Positions 33,689-42,648 of a DNA stretch of 57,205 nt are shown here, piece after piece. The stretch comes from CAIKZZ01 sp036742455. Lineage in GTDB: Bacteria > Pseudomonadota > Gammaproteobacteria > Steroidobacterales > Steroidobacteraceae. The stretch is from NCBI GenBank assembly GCA_036742455.1, contig DAINQU010000019.1, positions 1-57,205 on the forward strand, read 5' to 3'. The notes beneath the pieces are model-generated. The model saw only the letters and a program-made list of their open reading frames with translations. It was not told the DNA's origin and did no database searches. The position numbers were made by a program, and so were the translations under genes. Position 1 is the first letter of the stretch. Each line of letters begins with the position of its first letter.

Positions 33689-36600
33689 GGTGCGTCGGTT
33701 TCCTTCCAATAGGTCTTCACGCGGCTGGAAAAGGTTTTGCACGAGCCGAGGATCTCGGCACCGGACATACACAGCACCTGACTTTGCGTGCTGCTCGGGA
33801 TCGTATGGCCGCTGCCGTCCGTGGCCGGTACGGGTGCAGGGAACAAGAACGCGATGTTCGGCGCGATGCCCGACTGCGCGAGGGTCGTGGACCGATCGCC
33901 GATGGCCGTGTTGTTTTGGTTGTTGAGGTTCGCCACGGGGCTGCCGTCCACGACGCTGACCGCGTAGAAGCGATTGGTGCCGAGGACTGGCTGACACGCG
34001 ACGGCCCCGCCGCCGCCGGGTGTGTAGGTCGTAAACAGAAGTTGGTTGTTCAGCGTCGTCGCTGGGGACAGCACTTTTTCGCCCAGCCAACCTCCGGGTA
34101 CGTCCAACAGCAGTTTCCAGCCGCGCGCGTTCGCCGGTAGCGCGGGCGCCACGGAGTTCGTGATGTCGGTTAAGTCGGCGTCGCGCAGCGGCACGAGGCT
34201 GCTGTACTGGGCGTTCGTCAGGGGCGCGAACGGCGCGTAATCGCGAATCGCATACATCCGATCCTGTATCGCGGTGTTGAGCGGGTGGCCCCGGTAGCCG
34301 GAGCCGATGGCGATGTTCATGTACGGCGATTGGCCGCGCTTTTGCACGACCGACACGTCGGGCGCGTTGTAAAAGCGCCGCGTATCCGCGATGCCGGGTG
34401 AGGTCAGGTCGTGGGCACCGAGCGAAGCGATCACACCGCCCGTCACGAGGCTGCTTGCCGGTGCGCCGTTCGTGATGTCGAAGCGCCAGACTTGACCGGC
34501 CATATCGCCGACGTACATCCGATCCGCGTAGCCGTCCCCGTTGGTGTCGAGGATCGCGATATCCGAGGGGATCGCATGGTCCATGCGCGCGAAGTTCGTG
34601 CTCGTCTTCAAACCCGTACCGCCGCCGGACCAGAGCACCGTGCCGGCGACCGCGTCGACGAGGTAGAGCGCGTTGCCGGTGCCGTCGCTCGTCGCGTAGG
34701 TCGGCGTCTCTTCGGTGAGGTCGTAACCCCCGGCGATCGCGAGTACGAGACTTTGTTTGGAGGTTTGCACGCCGCCACCGACTTGCACGCGGGCAATCTG
34801 CGGCGTCGACCAGGCGTAGCCAAGTCCCGGCAGATCGGACGGACTCAGTGACCACATAAACTTCGGGTTGTTCCGGTCCGTCACGTCGAGTGCGTAGTAG
34901 GTGCTGCCGCCCCGACCTTGACCGAAATAGATGAACACCCGGTCGCCCGCCGAGGGGTCGACGATGCCGTCGTTGTTGGCGTCGTACTTCAAGACGCGCA
35001 CCGAGCCGTCGAGCGTGTAGTGCTTCGAGGGTTGCGCGGCGTTCTGATAGAGCAGGCCGAGCGTCGGCAAGACTTCCTGCGGCACGAAACTCCACAGCTC
35101 GGCGCCGGTCGCAGTGGCGATCGCGTGCAGCAGTCCGTCGTTTTCGGCCACATACACCACGCCGTCGGTCGGATCCGGCGCCGCGGGCGTACCGCCGTAG
35201 ATCACCGCTGCCGGCTGGGCGTGCGTCGGATCGCCCATGCTGTGGCGCGTGTCGGTGGTCGACTGGTTGTCGTTCTCATCGCGCAAGTCTTCGCCGCGTG
35301 CGTAATTGATGATCGCGTCGTGCGCGGCTTGCGAGGCAGCGCCCAACAGGGCGTTCGTCAGCAACGGGTTCGTGGTGGTGACGAGGTTGTTGGGGCTCGC
35401 GGTGAGCGTCACCGGGGCCGTCGGCTTGTTGGTGCCGACGTACGTGTAGAGGTTGCGATGCGGCGCGTCGGCGGGGTTCCAGTCCGGAATCAAGTTCGCG
35501 GCACCGCCCGTCGGGATGCTGGTGCCATCAATCGTCGGCGACCACACGCTCTGAGCGCTCGACTTGAAGAAGCCCGTCGCGGGGTCCACCGCCGGCTGAC
35601 CGTTGGCATCCACGATGACGCCGTTCGACAGCAAGTAGTGTTTGAGGTTGCCCGGCCAATGGTAGGTCGCGGACGGCTGGAACACCGAGACGTACAAGTC
35701 GTTCAGGGTTTGCGTGCGATTAAACGCGTTGACGGCGACCGTGGGCGCGGTGAAGGTCGTGGAGATCTGCATGATGTTCGAGGCAATCGAGGTCAGCACC
35801 GATTGCAGCGAGGACAGGTCCCCGGCCGTGTAGGCCTGGCCGCCGCCCTTGCTCGCGGCGGTTTGTAGGTACGAGAACGCCACCGCCAGTTGGGGGTCGT
35901 CGCCGAAACCGATGAAGTACGTCTGGATGTTCTGCTGGCCGGGCAGCGCGCTGCTCAAGTCGGTGTTGAACATGTACTTCGTCAGCGCCGACAGGCATTG
36001 GCCGGCCGAGGCCGACGGGCCCCATTGGGTGCTCGTGTAAGGGGGCTGGTTGACGTTGTCGCACGGTCCCCCCAAGGTCGCTTCGTTGGGCAGTCCCTTG
36101 ATCAGCGTGTCGGCCTCGTTGTCCTCGGTGGGCAAGCCGTCCGTCAGAAAGACGATGAAGTTCTTCTGGCACGAGTATTGGATCGGCGACTGATAGGTGT
36201 GTTGCGAGAGCGAGTTACCGACCCGTGACGCCGCCACGCTCGGCGTGAGCGTGTTCCCAACGTACGACGTGTCGCCAAAGACCACCGGGCCGCCCGAGAA
36301 GTATTGGTAGGCCTCAAACATAGTCTCCGACAGCGGCGTGTAGCCGTTGGCCGCGTATTTGTTCAGCGTCGTCAAGAACGCCGATCGCCCGGTCGCGATG
36401 GGCGTAATGGGGAAGACCACCATGCCACCCTGTGCGCCGCAATCGCTGGACGGCAGGGATCCTTGGTTGATACACGGCGTCTGATGACTGGAGTTGTCGC
36501 TGTAGCGCATCAACCCGACGTTGACGTTACTCATTGAGTTGATGAGATTGGTCGCGGCGGTGGTGACGACCGAGAGGCGCGTGCCTTGCACGGTCTTCTG

Positions 36601-37329
36601 TACCGAGTAGTAATAGTTCAGGTAATTGCCCGAGTAGAACGAGTAGGTCACCGGGGTGTTGCCCGAGACGCCCCACCAACTCGTGGCGGCGGAACTCGCG
36701 TACTGCGGCGTGGCGGACGTGCTTGAGCCGGCGGTCGGGTAGGGTCCGGTGCCGGCGAGCGTGTCGGCGTTGCAGACGATCATTAACGGTGTTGACGACG
36801 AAGACCCGTAGCCGCTGAACGACGACGACCACTGGTAGGTCGGGTTCGAATTGTGACTCCCCGAATAGTTGCCGTCGCCAAAGACGGTGCTCAGGCCCGA
36901 CCAATAGTCGAGCAAGGTCGAGCCGCCGTAGTTGTAGCTGGTCGTCATCCACGCGACGGCCGCGTCGATCGCCGTGCCCGGCGAGCCGTCAATGGCAGAC
37001 GCCCACGCAGGGCAGTTGAACAAGGCGCGCGCCACGGCGTTCGTCGAGCCGCACGAGGGCACCGAACTGCCCCGCGAGTAATAGACCTTGGTCGCATCAA
37101 ACGGCGTGCTGCAGTTGGCCGTGTAGACCACCGTCGGGTCGTACGCCGGCTGCGAGTAGACGGTCGAGCCCATGCTGCCCGACGTGTCGATGATGAACAT
37201 GATGTTCGGGCCACCGGAGGACGTGCCCGCCGATGCGTTGAAAATCTCCGAGTCATCGGCACTGGCGACGCTCACCACCAGCAGGGCGACCCACGCCAGG
37301 CGTGATAAGCAGGCACGGAGGCGGCTCAT
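33685..37329 (-). CDS. pilY1: PilY1-like pilus tip adhesin
   Basis: 1214 residues from the ATG at 37329 (GAGGAA upstream). A signal peptide is followed by an N-terminal VWA domain with intact MIDAS DTSGS (48-52) and FLTDGLPTEDNE. The C-terminal half is the PilY1 beta-propeller (VVYVAENDGLLHAIATATGAELWSFVPQEVLPTL). It has a calcium-loop-like DANNDGIVD and DTNGDGYADRMYVGDMAGQVWRFDI. PilY1 sits at the type IV pilus tip, binds calcium and surfaces, and controls retraction. Its size and domain order are normal. Confidence 0.95.
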   Translation of the reverse strand: MSRLRACLSRLAWVALLVVSVASADDSEIFNASAGTSSGGPNIMFIIDTSGSMGSTVYSQPAYDPTVVYTANCSTPFDATKVYYSRGSSVPSCGSTNAVARALFNCPAWASAIDGSPGTAIDAAVAWMTTSYNYGGSTLLDYWSGLSTVFGDGNYSGSHNSNPTYQWSSSFSGYGSSSSTPLMIVCNADTLAGTGPYPTAGSSTSATPQYASSAATSWWGVSGNTPVTYSFYSGNYLNYYYSVQKTVQGTRLSVVTTAATNLINSMSNVNVGLMRYSDNSSHQTPCINQGSLPSSDCGAQGGMVVFPITPIATGRSAFLTTLNKYAANGYTPLSETMFEAYQYFSGGPVVFGDTSYVGNTLTPSVAASRVGNSLSQHTYQSPIQYSCQKNFIVFLTDGLPTEDNEADTLIKGLPNEATLGGPCDNVNQPPYTSTQWGPSASAGQCLSALTKYMFNTDLSSALPGQQNIQTYFIGFGDDPQLAVAFSYLQTAASKGGGQAYTAGDLSSLQSVLTSIASNIMQISTTFTAPTVAVNAFNRTQTLNDLYVSVFQPSATYHWPGNLKHYLLSNGVIVDANGQPAVDPATGFFKSSAQSVWSPTIDGTSIPTGGAANLIPDWNPADAPHRNLYTYVGTNKPTAPVTLTASPNNLVTTTNPLLTNALLGAASQAAHDAIINYARGEDLRDENDNQSTTDTRHSMGDPTHAQPAAVIYGGTPAAPDPTDGVVYVAENDGLLHAIATATGAELWSFVPQEVLPTLGLLYQNAAQPSKHYTLDGSVRVLKYDANNDGIVDPSAGDRVFIYFGQGRGGSTYYALDVTDRNNPKFMWSLSPSDLPGLGYAWSTPQIARVQVGGGVQTSKQSLVLAIAGGYDLTEETPTYATSDGTGNALYLVDAVAGTVLWSGGGTGLKTSTNFARMDHAIPSDIAILDTNGDGYADRMYVGDMAGQVWRFDITNGAPASSLVTGGVIASLGAHDLTSPGIADTRRFYNAPDVSVVQKRGQSPYMNIAIGSGYRGHPLNTAIQDRMYAIRDYAPFAPLTNAQYSSLVPLRDADLTDITNSVAPALPANARGWKLLLDVPGGWLGEKVLSPATTLNNQLLFTTYTPGGGGAVACQPVLGTNRFYAVSVVDGSPVANLNNQNNTAIGDRSTTLAQSGIAPNIAFLFPAPVPATDGSGHTIPSSTQSQVLCMSGAEILGSCKTFSSRVKTYWKETDAP

Positions 37330-37339
37330 GGCGAATTCC

Positions 37340-37726
37340 TCATAGGCGCGCAGGCGGCGGCAGATTGGCGACGATGCGCGTGACGGTGTGCGTCCGCACA
37401 TCGAGATAAACGGTCACAGCGGCCGGCCCGCTGTTCGTGACGGCCGCCGCGAAAGCGGCGAGGGGCACGTTGACGCCACCCAAGAGGTACCGGGTCTGTG
37501 CGTCGGTGGGATGCCGCTCAGTGGCGCAGGTCGTGCACGTCTGCAGACCCAGCGTGCCGCCGACGGCGGTGGGCAACAGCAGAGCGGTGGAGATCGATTC
37601 CAGTGCCCGTTCGGTGGAGACAAAGCCGCCAGGCCCTGCGGAGGCTCCGCCCGGTGGACTCGATAGGGCCGCGGCACTGAACACGAGCAGACAGAGCGTG
37701 GCGAGGGTGCGTGACATGGGACTCAT
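37340..37726 (-). CDS. Small secreted protein of the minor pilin operon, function unknown
   Basis: 128 residues with a signal peptide (TLATLCLLVFSAAALSS). The mature part has a Cys-x-x-Cys (TCTTCA), a conserved-looking RYLLGGVNVPLAAFAAAVTNSG stretch, and a beta-rich end (AVTVYLDVRTHTVTRIVANLP). It has no prepilin signature. It sits between pilX and pilY1, 3 bases after the pilX stop, and thus is likely a periplasmic partner of PilY1. I know no named family for it. Confidence 0.65.
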   Translation of the reverse strand: MSPMSRTLATLCLLVFSAAALSSPPGGASAGPGGFVSTERALESISTALLLPTAVGGTLGLQTCTTCATERHPTDAQTRYLLGGVNVPLAAFAAAVTNSGPAAVTVYLDVRTHTVTRIVANLPPPARL

Positions 37727-37728
37727 GA

Positions 37729-38205
37729 TTAGGGACCGCCGGGGCCGGTGATGACCACGCTGTACGGGGCGATGATGGCCACACCTTGGATATGGGTGGT
37801 GGCCGCATTGCGGGCCGACGCGCCGGTGCTTTGGATTTCAAAATGGTACGTCGAGAACGCGTTCCAGCTGGAGCCGAAGACCGCGCCCTGCGGCGCGCCT
37901 TGCAGTTGCGTCACGATCGTCGTGGTGTAGGTGTCCGCGGTCGTGCCCGGAACGGTCCCGTTCAACGCCGCCGTCGTGTTGTCCGGATTGAAGGTGCCGA
38001 AGGCCATCGCTTGCTCGATGCCGGTCTCCGAGGCGACAAAGGCATTCTGTCGAAACTGTTCGTTACCGGCCATGATGAACCCGAGGCTCGCCGATCGGAT
38101 GGCCGCCACGGCCAGCAGCAGCAGCAAGGTGAGCAGCATCAAGGCGACCGGTAATGCGACGCCGCGCGGGGAAGGCAAGGCCTGTGGCGGGCGACGCATG
38201 CTCAC
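37729..38205 (-). CDS. pilX: PilX-like minor pilin assembly protein
   Basis: 158 residues with the PilX N-terminal pattern: RGVALPVALMLLTLLLLLAVAAIRSASLGFIMAGNEQFRQNAFVASETGIEQAMAF. As in PilX proteins, the +5 residue is not the usual Glu of major pilins; the conserved 'agN...r..AF.aAE.Gi..A' segment identifies it. It starts at GTG 38205 in a 4-base overlap with the pilW stop; an ATG two codons in (38199) is the alternative. Confidence 0.9.
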   Translation of the reverse strand: MSMRRPPQALPSPRGVALPVALMLLTLLLLLAVAAIRSASLGFIMAGNEQFRQNAFVASETGIEQAMAFGTFNPDNTTAALNGTVPGTTADTYTTTIVTQLQGAPQGAVFGSSWNAFSTYHFEIQSTGASARNAATTHIQGVAIIAPYSVVITGPGGP

Positions 38206-39236
38206 GTTCCGAGCACGTTGCGGATCATGACCGTGCGGGAGACGAGCAGCCGCCGGTAATGATCGTTGGGTTGGTACGCCATGCCGGCCGTCGCGGCGCC
38301 GGTGAGGTTGCTCACGGTTCCGTTTAAGGTCGAGCGGTTGCCGTAGGCATAGGTCCGGTTATCGACGAAGCCGGCTTCCATGGCGTCGGCGCGCACCAGG
38401 ATCCACAGGCGAATCGCCACGATCTGTGCGCCGGCCGGCAAACTGGCCGCGGCCACCGGATCGACGTATTGCTGCACGACACCCGTGGCACCGGTGTAAT
38501 CAATGCCGAATTGCACTTGCAGGTCTTCGACACCGGCCAGGATTTCTTCGTCCTGGAAAGTGGGTACGGTGCCGACGTTGTTCAGCGATTTGCGCCACAG
38601 CGTGGGCACCCCGGCGGCCGAGGCGCTGTCGCGGGCGACGTAATAGGTGTGGACGATCAGATCGCGAACAGTGCCCATGGACATCGCGGCGGGCGACGTG
38701 TCCGCCTGGCAGTTCGCCGCGTTGTTGACCAGCGTGATGGCGGTGCGCGTCGAGCAGATGCGCAACGGCCCGACCGTGTTCGTCGGGACTGCACTGACGA
38801 GCGCCGAGGCGCGCCGCACGGTGAGGGTGTCGGCGGAGGGCATGACGCGCCCGTTGTAGCCGAGACAGAGCAAGGGGTAGCTGTCGTTCGAGCCTTCGAG
38901 TGGCGTGCTCAGGTCGGTTCCGAAGTTGGTGCCGCAGGTCGAGGCGGCCGACCCGGCCATGGTGGTGGCCGCCGGATCGGTCTGCAGATTCGAGCCGGTG
39001 ATGCCGGTCGCGCCTTTGGCATAGCCCCAGAACCCGGCCATGCGCAGATCCGGCTCCAAAATGGAGTAGGCGTAGCGGGCGTTTTCCTCGAGGCGTGCTT
39101 CGGCTTCGTGCACGCCGTAGGTCTGTGAACTTTGCAAATAGATGCGAAAGGCGCCGGCCACGATCAGCAGGCCGATCGCCATCGCGATCATCAGTTCCAC
39201 GAGCGTCAGGCCCCGGCTGCGCGACGGTGACGTCAT
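38202..39236 (-). CDS. pilW: PilW-like minor pilin
   Basis: 344 residues. Leader ending RG, then LTLVELMIAMAIGLLIVAGAFRIYLQSSQTYGVHEAEARLEENARYAYSILEPDLRMAGFWG, which matches PilW proteins including the R-M-A-G-F/Y-W-G segment. It forms part of the tip complex with PilV, PilX, PilE, FimT and PilY1. The ATG at 39236 overlaps the pilV stop; longer in-frame extensions lie inside pilV. Confidence 0.93.
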   Translation of the reverse strand: MTSPSRSRGLTLVELMIAMAIGLLIVAGAFRIYLQSSQTYGVHEAEARLEENARYAYSILEPDLRMAGFWGYAKGATGITGSNLQTDPAATTMAGSAASTCGTNFGTDLSTPLEGSNDSYPLLCLGYNGRVMPSADTLTVRRASALVSAVPTNTVGPLRICSTRTAITLVNNAANCQADTSPAAMSMGTVRDLIVHTYYVARDSASAAGVPTLWRKSLNNVGTVPTFQDEEILAGVEDLQVQFGIDYTGATGVVQQYVDPVAAASLPAGAQIVAIRLWILVRADAMEAGFVDNRTYAYGNRSTLNGTVSNLTGAATAGMAYQPNDHYRRLLVSRTVMIRNVLGT

Positions 39237-39691
39237 ATGATCACCCGCACGGCGTACGACAGCGATTGGCCGGTGCCGGCCTCTAACCAAGCCACCGTAA
39301 TTGTGTAAGTCGCGGGCAAGCCCGTGCCGCCGCTGGCGTAGGTGACAGTGCCGGTGGCGCCGCTCGGCCAGGTGCTTGCGATTTGCCGCTGCCACTGCGC
39401 GAGATCCGTCGCCGCCATCTGGGCCGGCGAGCACTGGATGGCGCCCACGGTGCCGCCGATGCAGCCGTAGTCTTTCGCGCTGCCGGCGTAGGCGATACCG
39501 GCAGTGCGGTTCGCGCGGATCCGGTCGCCGAGATCGGCGGCGAGGTTCACGGCATAGAGGCGCGAGGTGGCGCTTGCGTTGCCGCGGATCGTCACGACGA
39601 AGAGTTTGGCGACCCCGAGCAAGCCCAGCGCGAGCACGACGAGTGCCACCAGCACTTCCACCAAGGTAAAGCCGCGCGCGGTCCGTCTCAT
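39233..39691 (-). CDS. pilV: PilV-like minor pilin
   Basis: 152 residues with leader RRTARG and the prepilin helix FTLVEVLVALVVLALGLLGVAKLFVVTIRGN, which is typical of PilV (GLLG motif). The body includes YAVNLAADLGDRIRANRTAG. It starts at 39691 in an ATGA overlap with fimT and ends in an ATGA overlap with pilW, so the minor pilins are made in coupled fashion. Confidence 0.93.
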   Translation of the reverse strand: MRRTARGFTLVEVLVALVVLALGLLGVAKLFVVTIRGNASATSRLYAVNLAADLGDRIRANRTAGIAYAGSAKDYGCIGGTVGAIQCSPAQMAATDLAQWQRQIASTWPSGATGTVTYASGGTGLPATYTITVAWLEAGTGQSLSYAVRVII

Positions 39692-40308
39692 GGGCAGGTG
39701 CCTCCGCCGAGCGCGGCGGTCACGTCGGTCACCGAGGACACGGCGCGCGCGCGCCCCGTGGTCGCGACCACGAGCGCCCGGGCGGTCGAGGAAGGGCCGA
39801 GCGCCACGACGCCGCGCGCATCGCACAAGACGACATTGCGCAGCGCCTGATGGGCGCCCGAAGGCGTGGCAAAGCCCGTGGGCGAAAACGCGAGTATGGC
39901 ATCGCCGTCGGCTTTGACGGTCACGGAGCTGTCGAGCAGTGCGTGGCGCTCCAGTACCGGCTCCCCGGACTCGTACGCCCAGTCGCCGTTGCTGTCCACG
40001 AACACGATCCAACCGCGCGCCGCCGCGTAGTCGCAGGTGGGCGTGGCCGCGGTCGGGTTCGAGGTCAAACAGACCGCCGTGGGGACTTGTTGCTTGAGCG
40101 CTTCGGTGCGGGCCCGACTGACCGAGGCCAGCAAGTCGTTGACGCCGCTCGTCAGACGGCCGTTCAAGAGCATTGTCCGCATCGCGGGTATCGCGATCGA
40201 GCCGAGGATCGCCGCGACCGAGAGCACCACCATCAGTTCGATGAGCGTGTACCCGCCGACCGCGGTGTGCGGACAGCGTCGGTCACGTCGAAGGGGCGCA
40301 CGGTTCAT
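39688..40308 (-). CDS. fimT: GspH/FimT-family pseudopilin
   Basis: 206 residues from the ATG at 40308, with AGGAG upstream. The leader is unusually long (19 residues up to GG), then YTLIELMVVLSVAAILGSIAIPAMRTMLL; the first mature residue is Tyr instead of Phe. The GspH-type globular domain (GVNDLLASVSRARTEALKQQVPTAVCLTSN, WIVFVDSNGDWAYESGEPVL) follows. It is the first gene of the minor pilin operon, so the promoter should lie in 40309-40471. Confidence 0.92.
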   Translation of the reverse strand: MNRAPLRRDRRCPHTAVGGYTLIELMVVLSVAAILGSIAIPAMRTMLLNGRLTSGVNDLLASVSRARTEALKQQVPTAVCLTSNPTAATPTCDYAAARGWIVFVDSNGDWAYESGEPVLERHALLDSSVTVKADGDAILAFSPTGFATPSGAHQALRNVVLCDARGVVALGPSSTARALVVATTGRARAVSSVTDVTAALGGGTCP

Positions 40309-40471
40309 CGGACTCCTGCTCGGGGCACCGGACGCACGTCCGGCACTCTTAAGGATACCCTCCGCACCGCCGATCGCGGGGCCCGCGGCGGGGCCAACCG
40401 GCGCAACTGGGAGCCAGTTCACAGTCCCCCGGTCCGATGGCGCCGCTCCTCGGTGCCCGAGCGGGGTCGCC

Positions 40472-41023
40472 TCAACCGCCGATCAGCAGCGCCGACAACG
40501 CCGTCAGAGCGCCCGCCACTGCGGCAATCGTGCCGATGATCGGGAAGAATTTCTGGCGACCGAGGAAATAGAGTGAGGAGAGCACGAGGCCGAGCTCGAG
40601 CAAGCCCTCACCGAGGTCAAAGCGCAGCGCGAGCACCTCGTCCCGGTCGGTCTCTTTGTCCTTGTCCTTGGCCTTGTCTTGCAGTTCTTCGGCGTCTTTG
40701 ACGTATTTTTCGCGCTGGCTTTGCAGTTTTTCGATGGCCTTGTCGGCTTTTTCCGAGCGCGCGCCCTTCGCATCCGTCGGGGCGAGCACGCCGAGCACGT
40801 CGGCGGCGGTGCTGACCGTGTTCTCGCGGATTTTCTTCGCCTGATAGTACGCCCAGGCGTCGTTGGCTTCGGTGCGATGGATCACCGCCGCCGTGTGCGT
40901 GCGGTGGGCGCAGATCGTGACGACTGCGAGGAGGACGCCGATGACGCCGACCAGGAAGCCGACCGTTTTGCCGGCGGGGTCGGCACTGTGGGCGTGTTCG
41001 TGGTGAATCTCGATCTCGGCCAT
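40472..41023 (-). CDS. DUF4337 family membrane protein
   Basis: 183 residues from the ATG at 41023 (GGAGAT upstream). A His-rich start (EIEIHHEHAHS) precedes a helix (TVGFLVGVIGVLLAVVTICAH). Next is a conserved NDAWAYYQAKKIRENTVSTAADVL segment and a Lys/Glu-rich coiled coil (about 95-130). C-terminal membrane helices close it (FLGRQKFFPIIGTIAAVAGALTALSALLIGG). This fits DUF4337, an inner-membrane family of unknown function. It is divergent from the tRNA-tig unit and not coupled to the pilin operon. Confidence 0.8.
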   Translation of the reverse strand: MAEIEIHHEHAHSADPAGKTVGFLVGVIGVLLAVVTICAHRTHTAAVIHRTEANDAWAYYQAKKIRENTVSTAADVLGVLAPTDAKGARSEKADKAIEKLQSQREKYVKDAEELQDKAKDKDKETDRDEVLALRFDLGEGLLELGLVLSSLYFLGRQKFFPIIGTIAAVAGALTALSALLIGG

Positions 41024-41151
41024 GGGGCATCTCCGGCGGGCACGGTGGGGAGGGCAAGCGGATTTTAGCGGCGCTCGGCGGGCCTGTCCTCCCGGTTGGG
41101 CCGGCCCGCGCGCCGCGATCCGGGCTTTTTTGACCGATTGTGACCGAATGC

Positions 41152-41180
41152 TTTCGGGCGGGGGTGGCAACGGCTATACT
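41152..41180 (+). promoter_or_regulatory. Probable promoter of the tRNA-Leu/tig unit
   Basis: A strong -10 element, TATACT (41175-41180), lies 52 bases before the tRNA. A weak -35 (TTTCGG, 41152-41157) is 17 bases upstream of it. It is the only good sigma-70 match in the 209-base gap between DUF4337 and the tRNA. It would drive tRNA and tig together. Confidence 0.5.
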
Positions 41181-41232
41181 GAGTGGCTTACCAGAGGCTC
41201 CCGGTTGCCAGGAGCTTCGTCCAACCAAAAAC

Positions 41233-41317
41233 GCGAATGTGGCGGAACTGGTAGACGCGCTGGATTTAGGTTCCAGTGGGGCAACCCGTGAGGGTTCGAG
41301 TCCCTCCATTCGCACCA
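41233..41317 (+). tRNA. tRNA-Leu, anticodon UAG
   Basis: 85 bases including encoded CCA. Acceptor arms GCGAATG (41233-41239) and CATTCGC (41307-41313) pair fully, followed by discriminator A and CCA. The anticodon arm CTGGA-TTTAGGT-TCCAG (41260-41276) places TAG at 41267-41269, so it reads CUN/CUA codons. A long class II variable arm and a T arm GAGGG-TTCGAGT-CCCTC are present. It stands 13 bases before tig with no terminator between. Confidence 0.97.
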
Positions 41318-41330
41318 GAGGATTTTGAGG

Positions 41331-42632
41331 ATGAGGGTTTCGTTAACGTCGACCGGAGCGCTTGAGCGCCGTCTCGAAGTCGCGGTACCGGCCGCGGACG
41401 TGGACAAGGTCTATGGCGACCGCCTCAAGGCGTTCGGCCGTACGGCTCGTCTGAAGGGTTTCCGTCCGGGTAAAGCCCCGGCGAAGGTGGTCGAACAGCA
41501 GTTCGGCGGCCAAATCCGTCAGGAAGTCGTTTCCGAAGTCCTGCAGAACAGCCTGAATCAGGCGCTCGCCCAGGGCGGGATCTTCCCGGTCGGCAACCCG
41601 CGCATTGAGCCGTTGTCGCTCGCGCCGGGTCAGGACCTCGCGTACGCGGCGATCTTCGAAGTGTTCCCGCAGGTCACCCTGCAGGGGCTGTCGGACATCA
41701 CCGTCGAGCGCCCGACGGCAGACGTCGGCTCGGACGACGTCGATGCCATGATCGAGACGCTGCGCAAGCAGCGCTTGAACTGGCAGCCGGCGACGGCACC
41801 TGCAAAGGAAGGCGACCGCGTGGTCCTCGACTTCGACGGCACGCTCGACGGCGTTCCGTTCGAGGGCGGCAAGGGCGAAAACGTGTCCTTCATCCTCGGT
41901 CAGGGCCGCATGCTGAAGCCCTTCGAGACCGGTGTGACCGGTGCGACGGCGGGCGAGACCCGCACGTTCCCGGTGGAATTCCCGGCCGACTACCAGGCCG
42001 CGAACCTCGCGGGCAAGACCGCGGAGTTCACCGTCACCGTGAAGTCGGTGGACGAGAGCACGCTGCCGGAGATGGACGACGCTTTCTGCCTCGCGTTCGG
42101 TATCACCGAAGGCGGTATCACGCAGTTGCGTGCCGAAGTCGAAGAGAACATGCGCCGCGAGTTGGCCGACAACATCCGCAACCGCGTCAAGACCGTGGTG
42201 CTCGATAAGCTGTGGGCCGCGCATCCGATCGACCTGCCGGCAGCGGCGGTCGACGAGCAGATCCGCGTCCTGCAGATCGACTGGCTGCGCCGGATCGGCG
42301 CGAAGCCGGAAGACATCAAGCAGGCGCCGCCGCGTGAGCCGTTTGAGCAGGCCGCGCGCCGTCGAGTGGCCGTGGGCCTCTTGGTCGGTGAAGTGATCCG
42401 CCAGCAGGGGATCACGGTCGATGCCGCCAAGTTCGAGGAACGCCTCGAAGCCGCGGCCGTCGGCTACTCCGACCCTGAGTCGGCGATGCGCCAGATCCGT
42501 GACAACGACCAGTTCCGCCAGAACATCGAGGGCACCATCCTCGAGGATCAGGCTGTGGATTGGATGTTGACCCAGATGCAGGTGGTCGACGTGCCGGCGT
42601 CCTTTAAGGACATCATGAACTTCGGCGCCTGA
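41331..42632 (+). CDS. tig: Trigger factor (ribosome-associated chaperone, prolyl isomerase)
   Basis: 433 residues, the usual length. The ribosome-binding domain carries GFRPGKAP (signature FRxGxxP). The FKBP-type isomerase domain lies at about 150-240 (GDRVVLDFDGTLDGVPFEGGKGENVSFILGQGRMLKPFE). The C-terminal helical chaperone domain follows. It binds near L23 at the exit tunnel and shields nascent chains. I choose the ATG at 41331; GAGGA (41318-41322) directly follows the tRNA CCA end and is the only ribosome site. It is first of the tig-clpP-clpX protein-quality cluster. Confidence 0.97.
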   Translation: MRVSLTSTGALERRLEVAVPAADVDKVYGDRLKAFGRTARLKGFRPGKAPAKVVEQQFGGQIRQEVVSEVLQNSLNQALAQGGIFPVGNPRIEPLSLAPGQDLAYAAIFEVFPQVTLQGLSDITVERPTADVGSDDVDAMIETLRKQRLNWQPATAPAKEGDRVVLDFDGTLDGVPFEGGKGENVSFILGQGRMLKPFETGVTGATAGETRTFPVEFPADYQAANLAGKTAEFTVTVKSVDESTLPEMDDAFCLAFGITEGGITQLRAEVEENMRRELADNIRNRVKTVVLDKLWAAHPIDLPAAAVDEQIRVLQIDWLRRIGAKPEDIKQAPPREPFEQAARRRVAVGLLVGEVIRQQGITVDAAKFEERLEAAAVGYSDPESAMRQIRDNDQFRQNIEGTILEDQAVDWMLTQMQVVDVPASFKDIMNFGA

Positions 42633-42648
42633 GCCGAGGAGAGACCGA

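Noticed and set aside
33689..35095. N-terminal extension of the PilE-like pilin
   Set aside because: It is a shadow of pilY1; the pilin leader starts at 33688.
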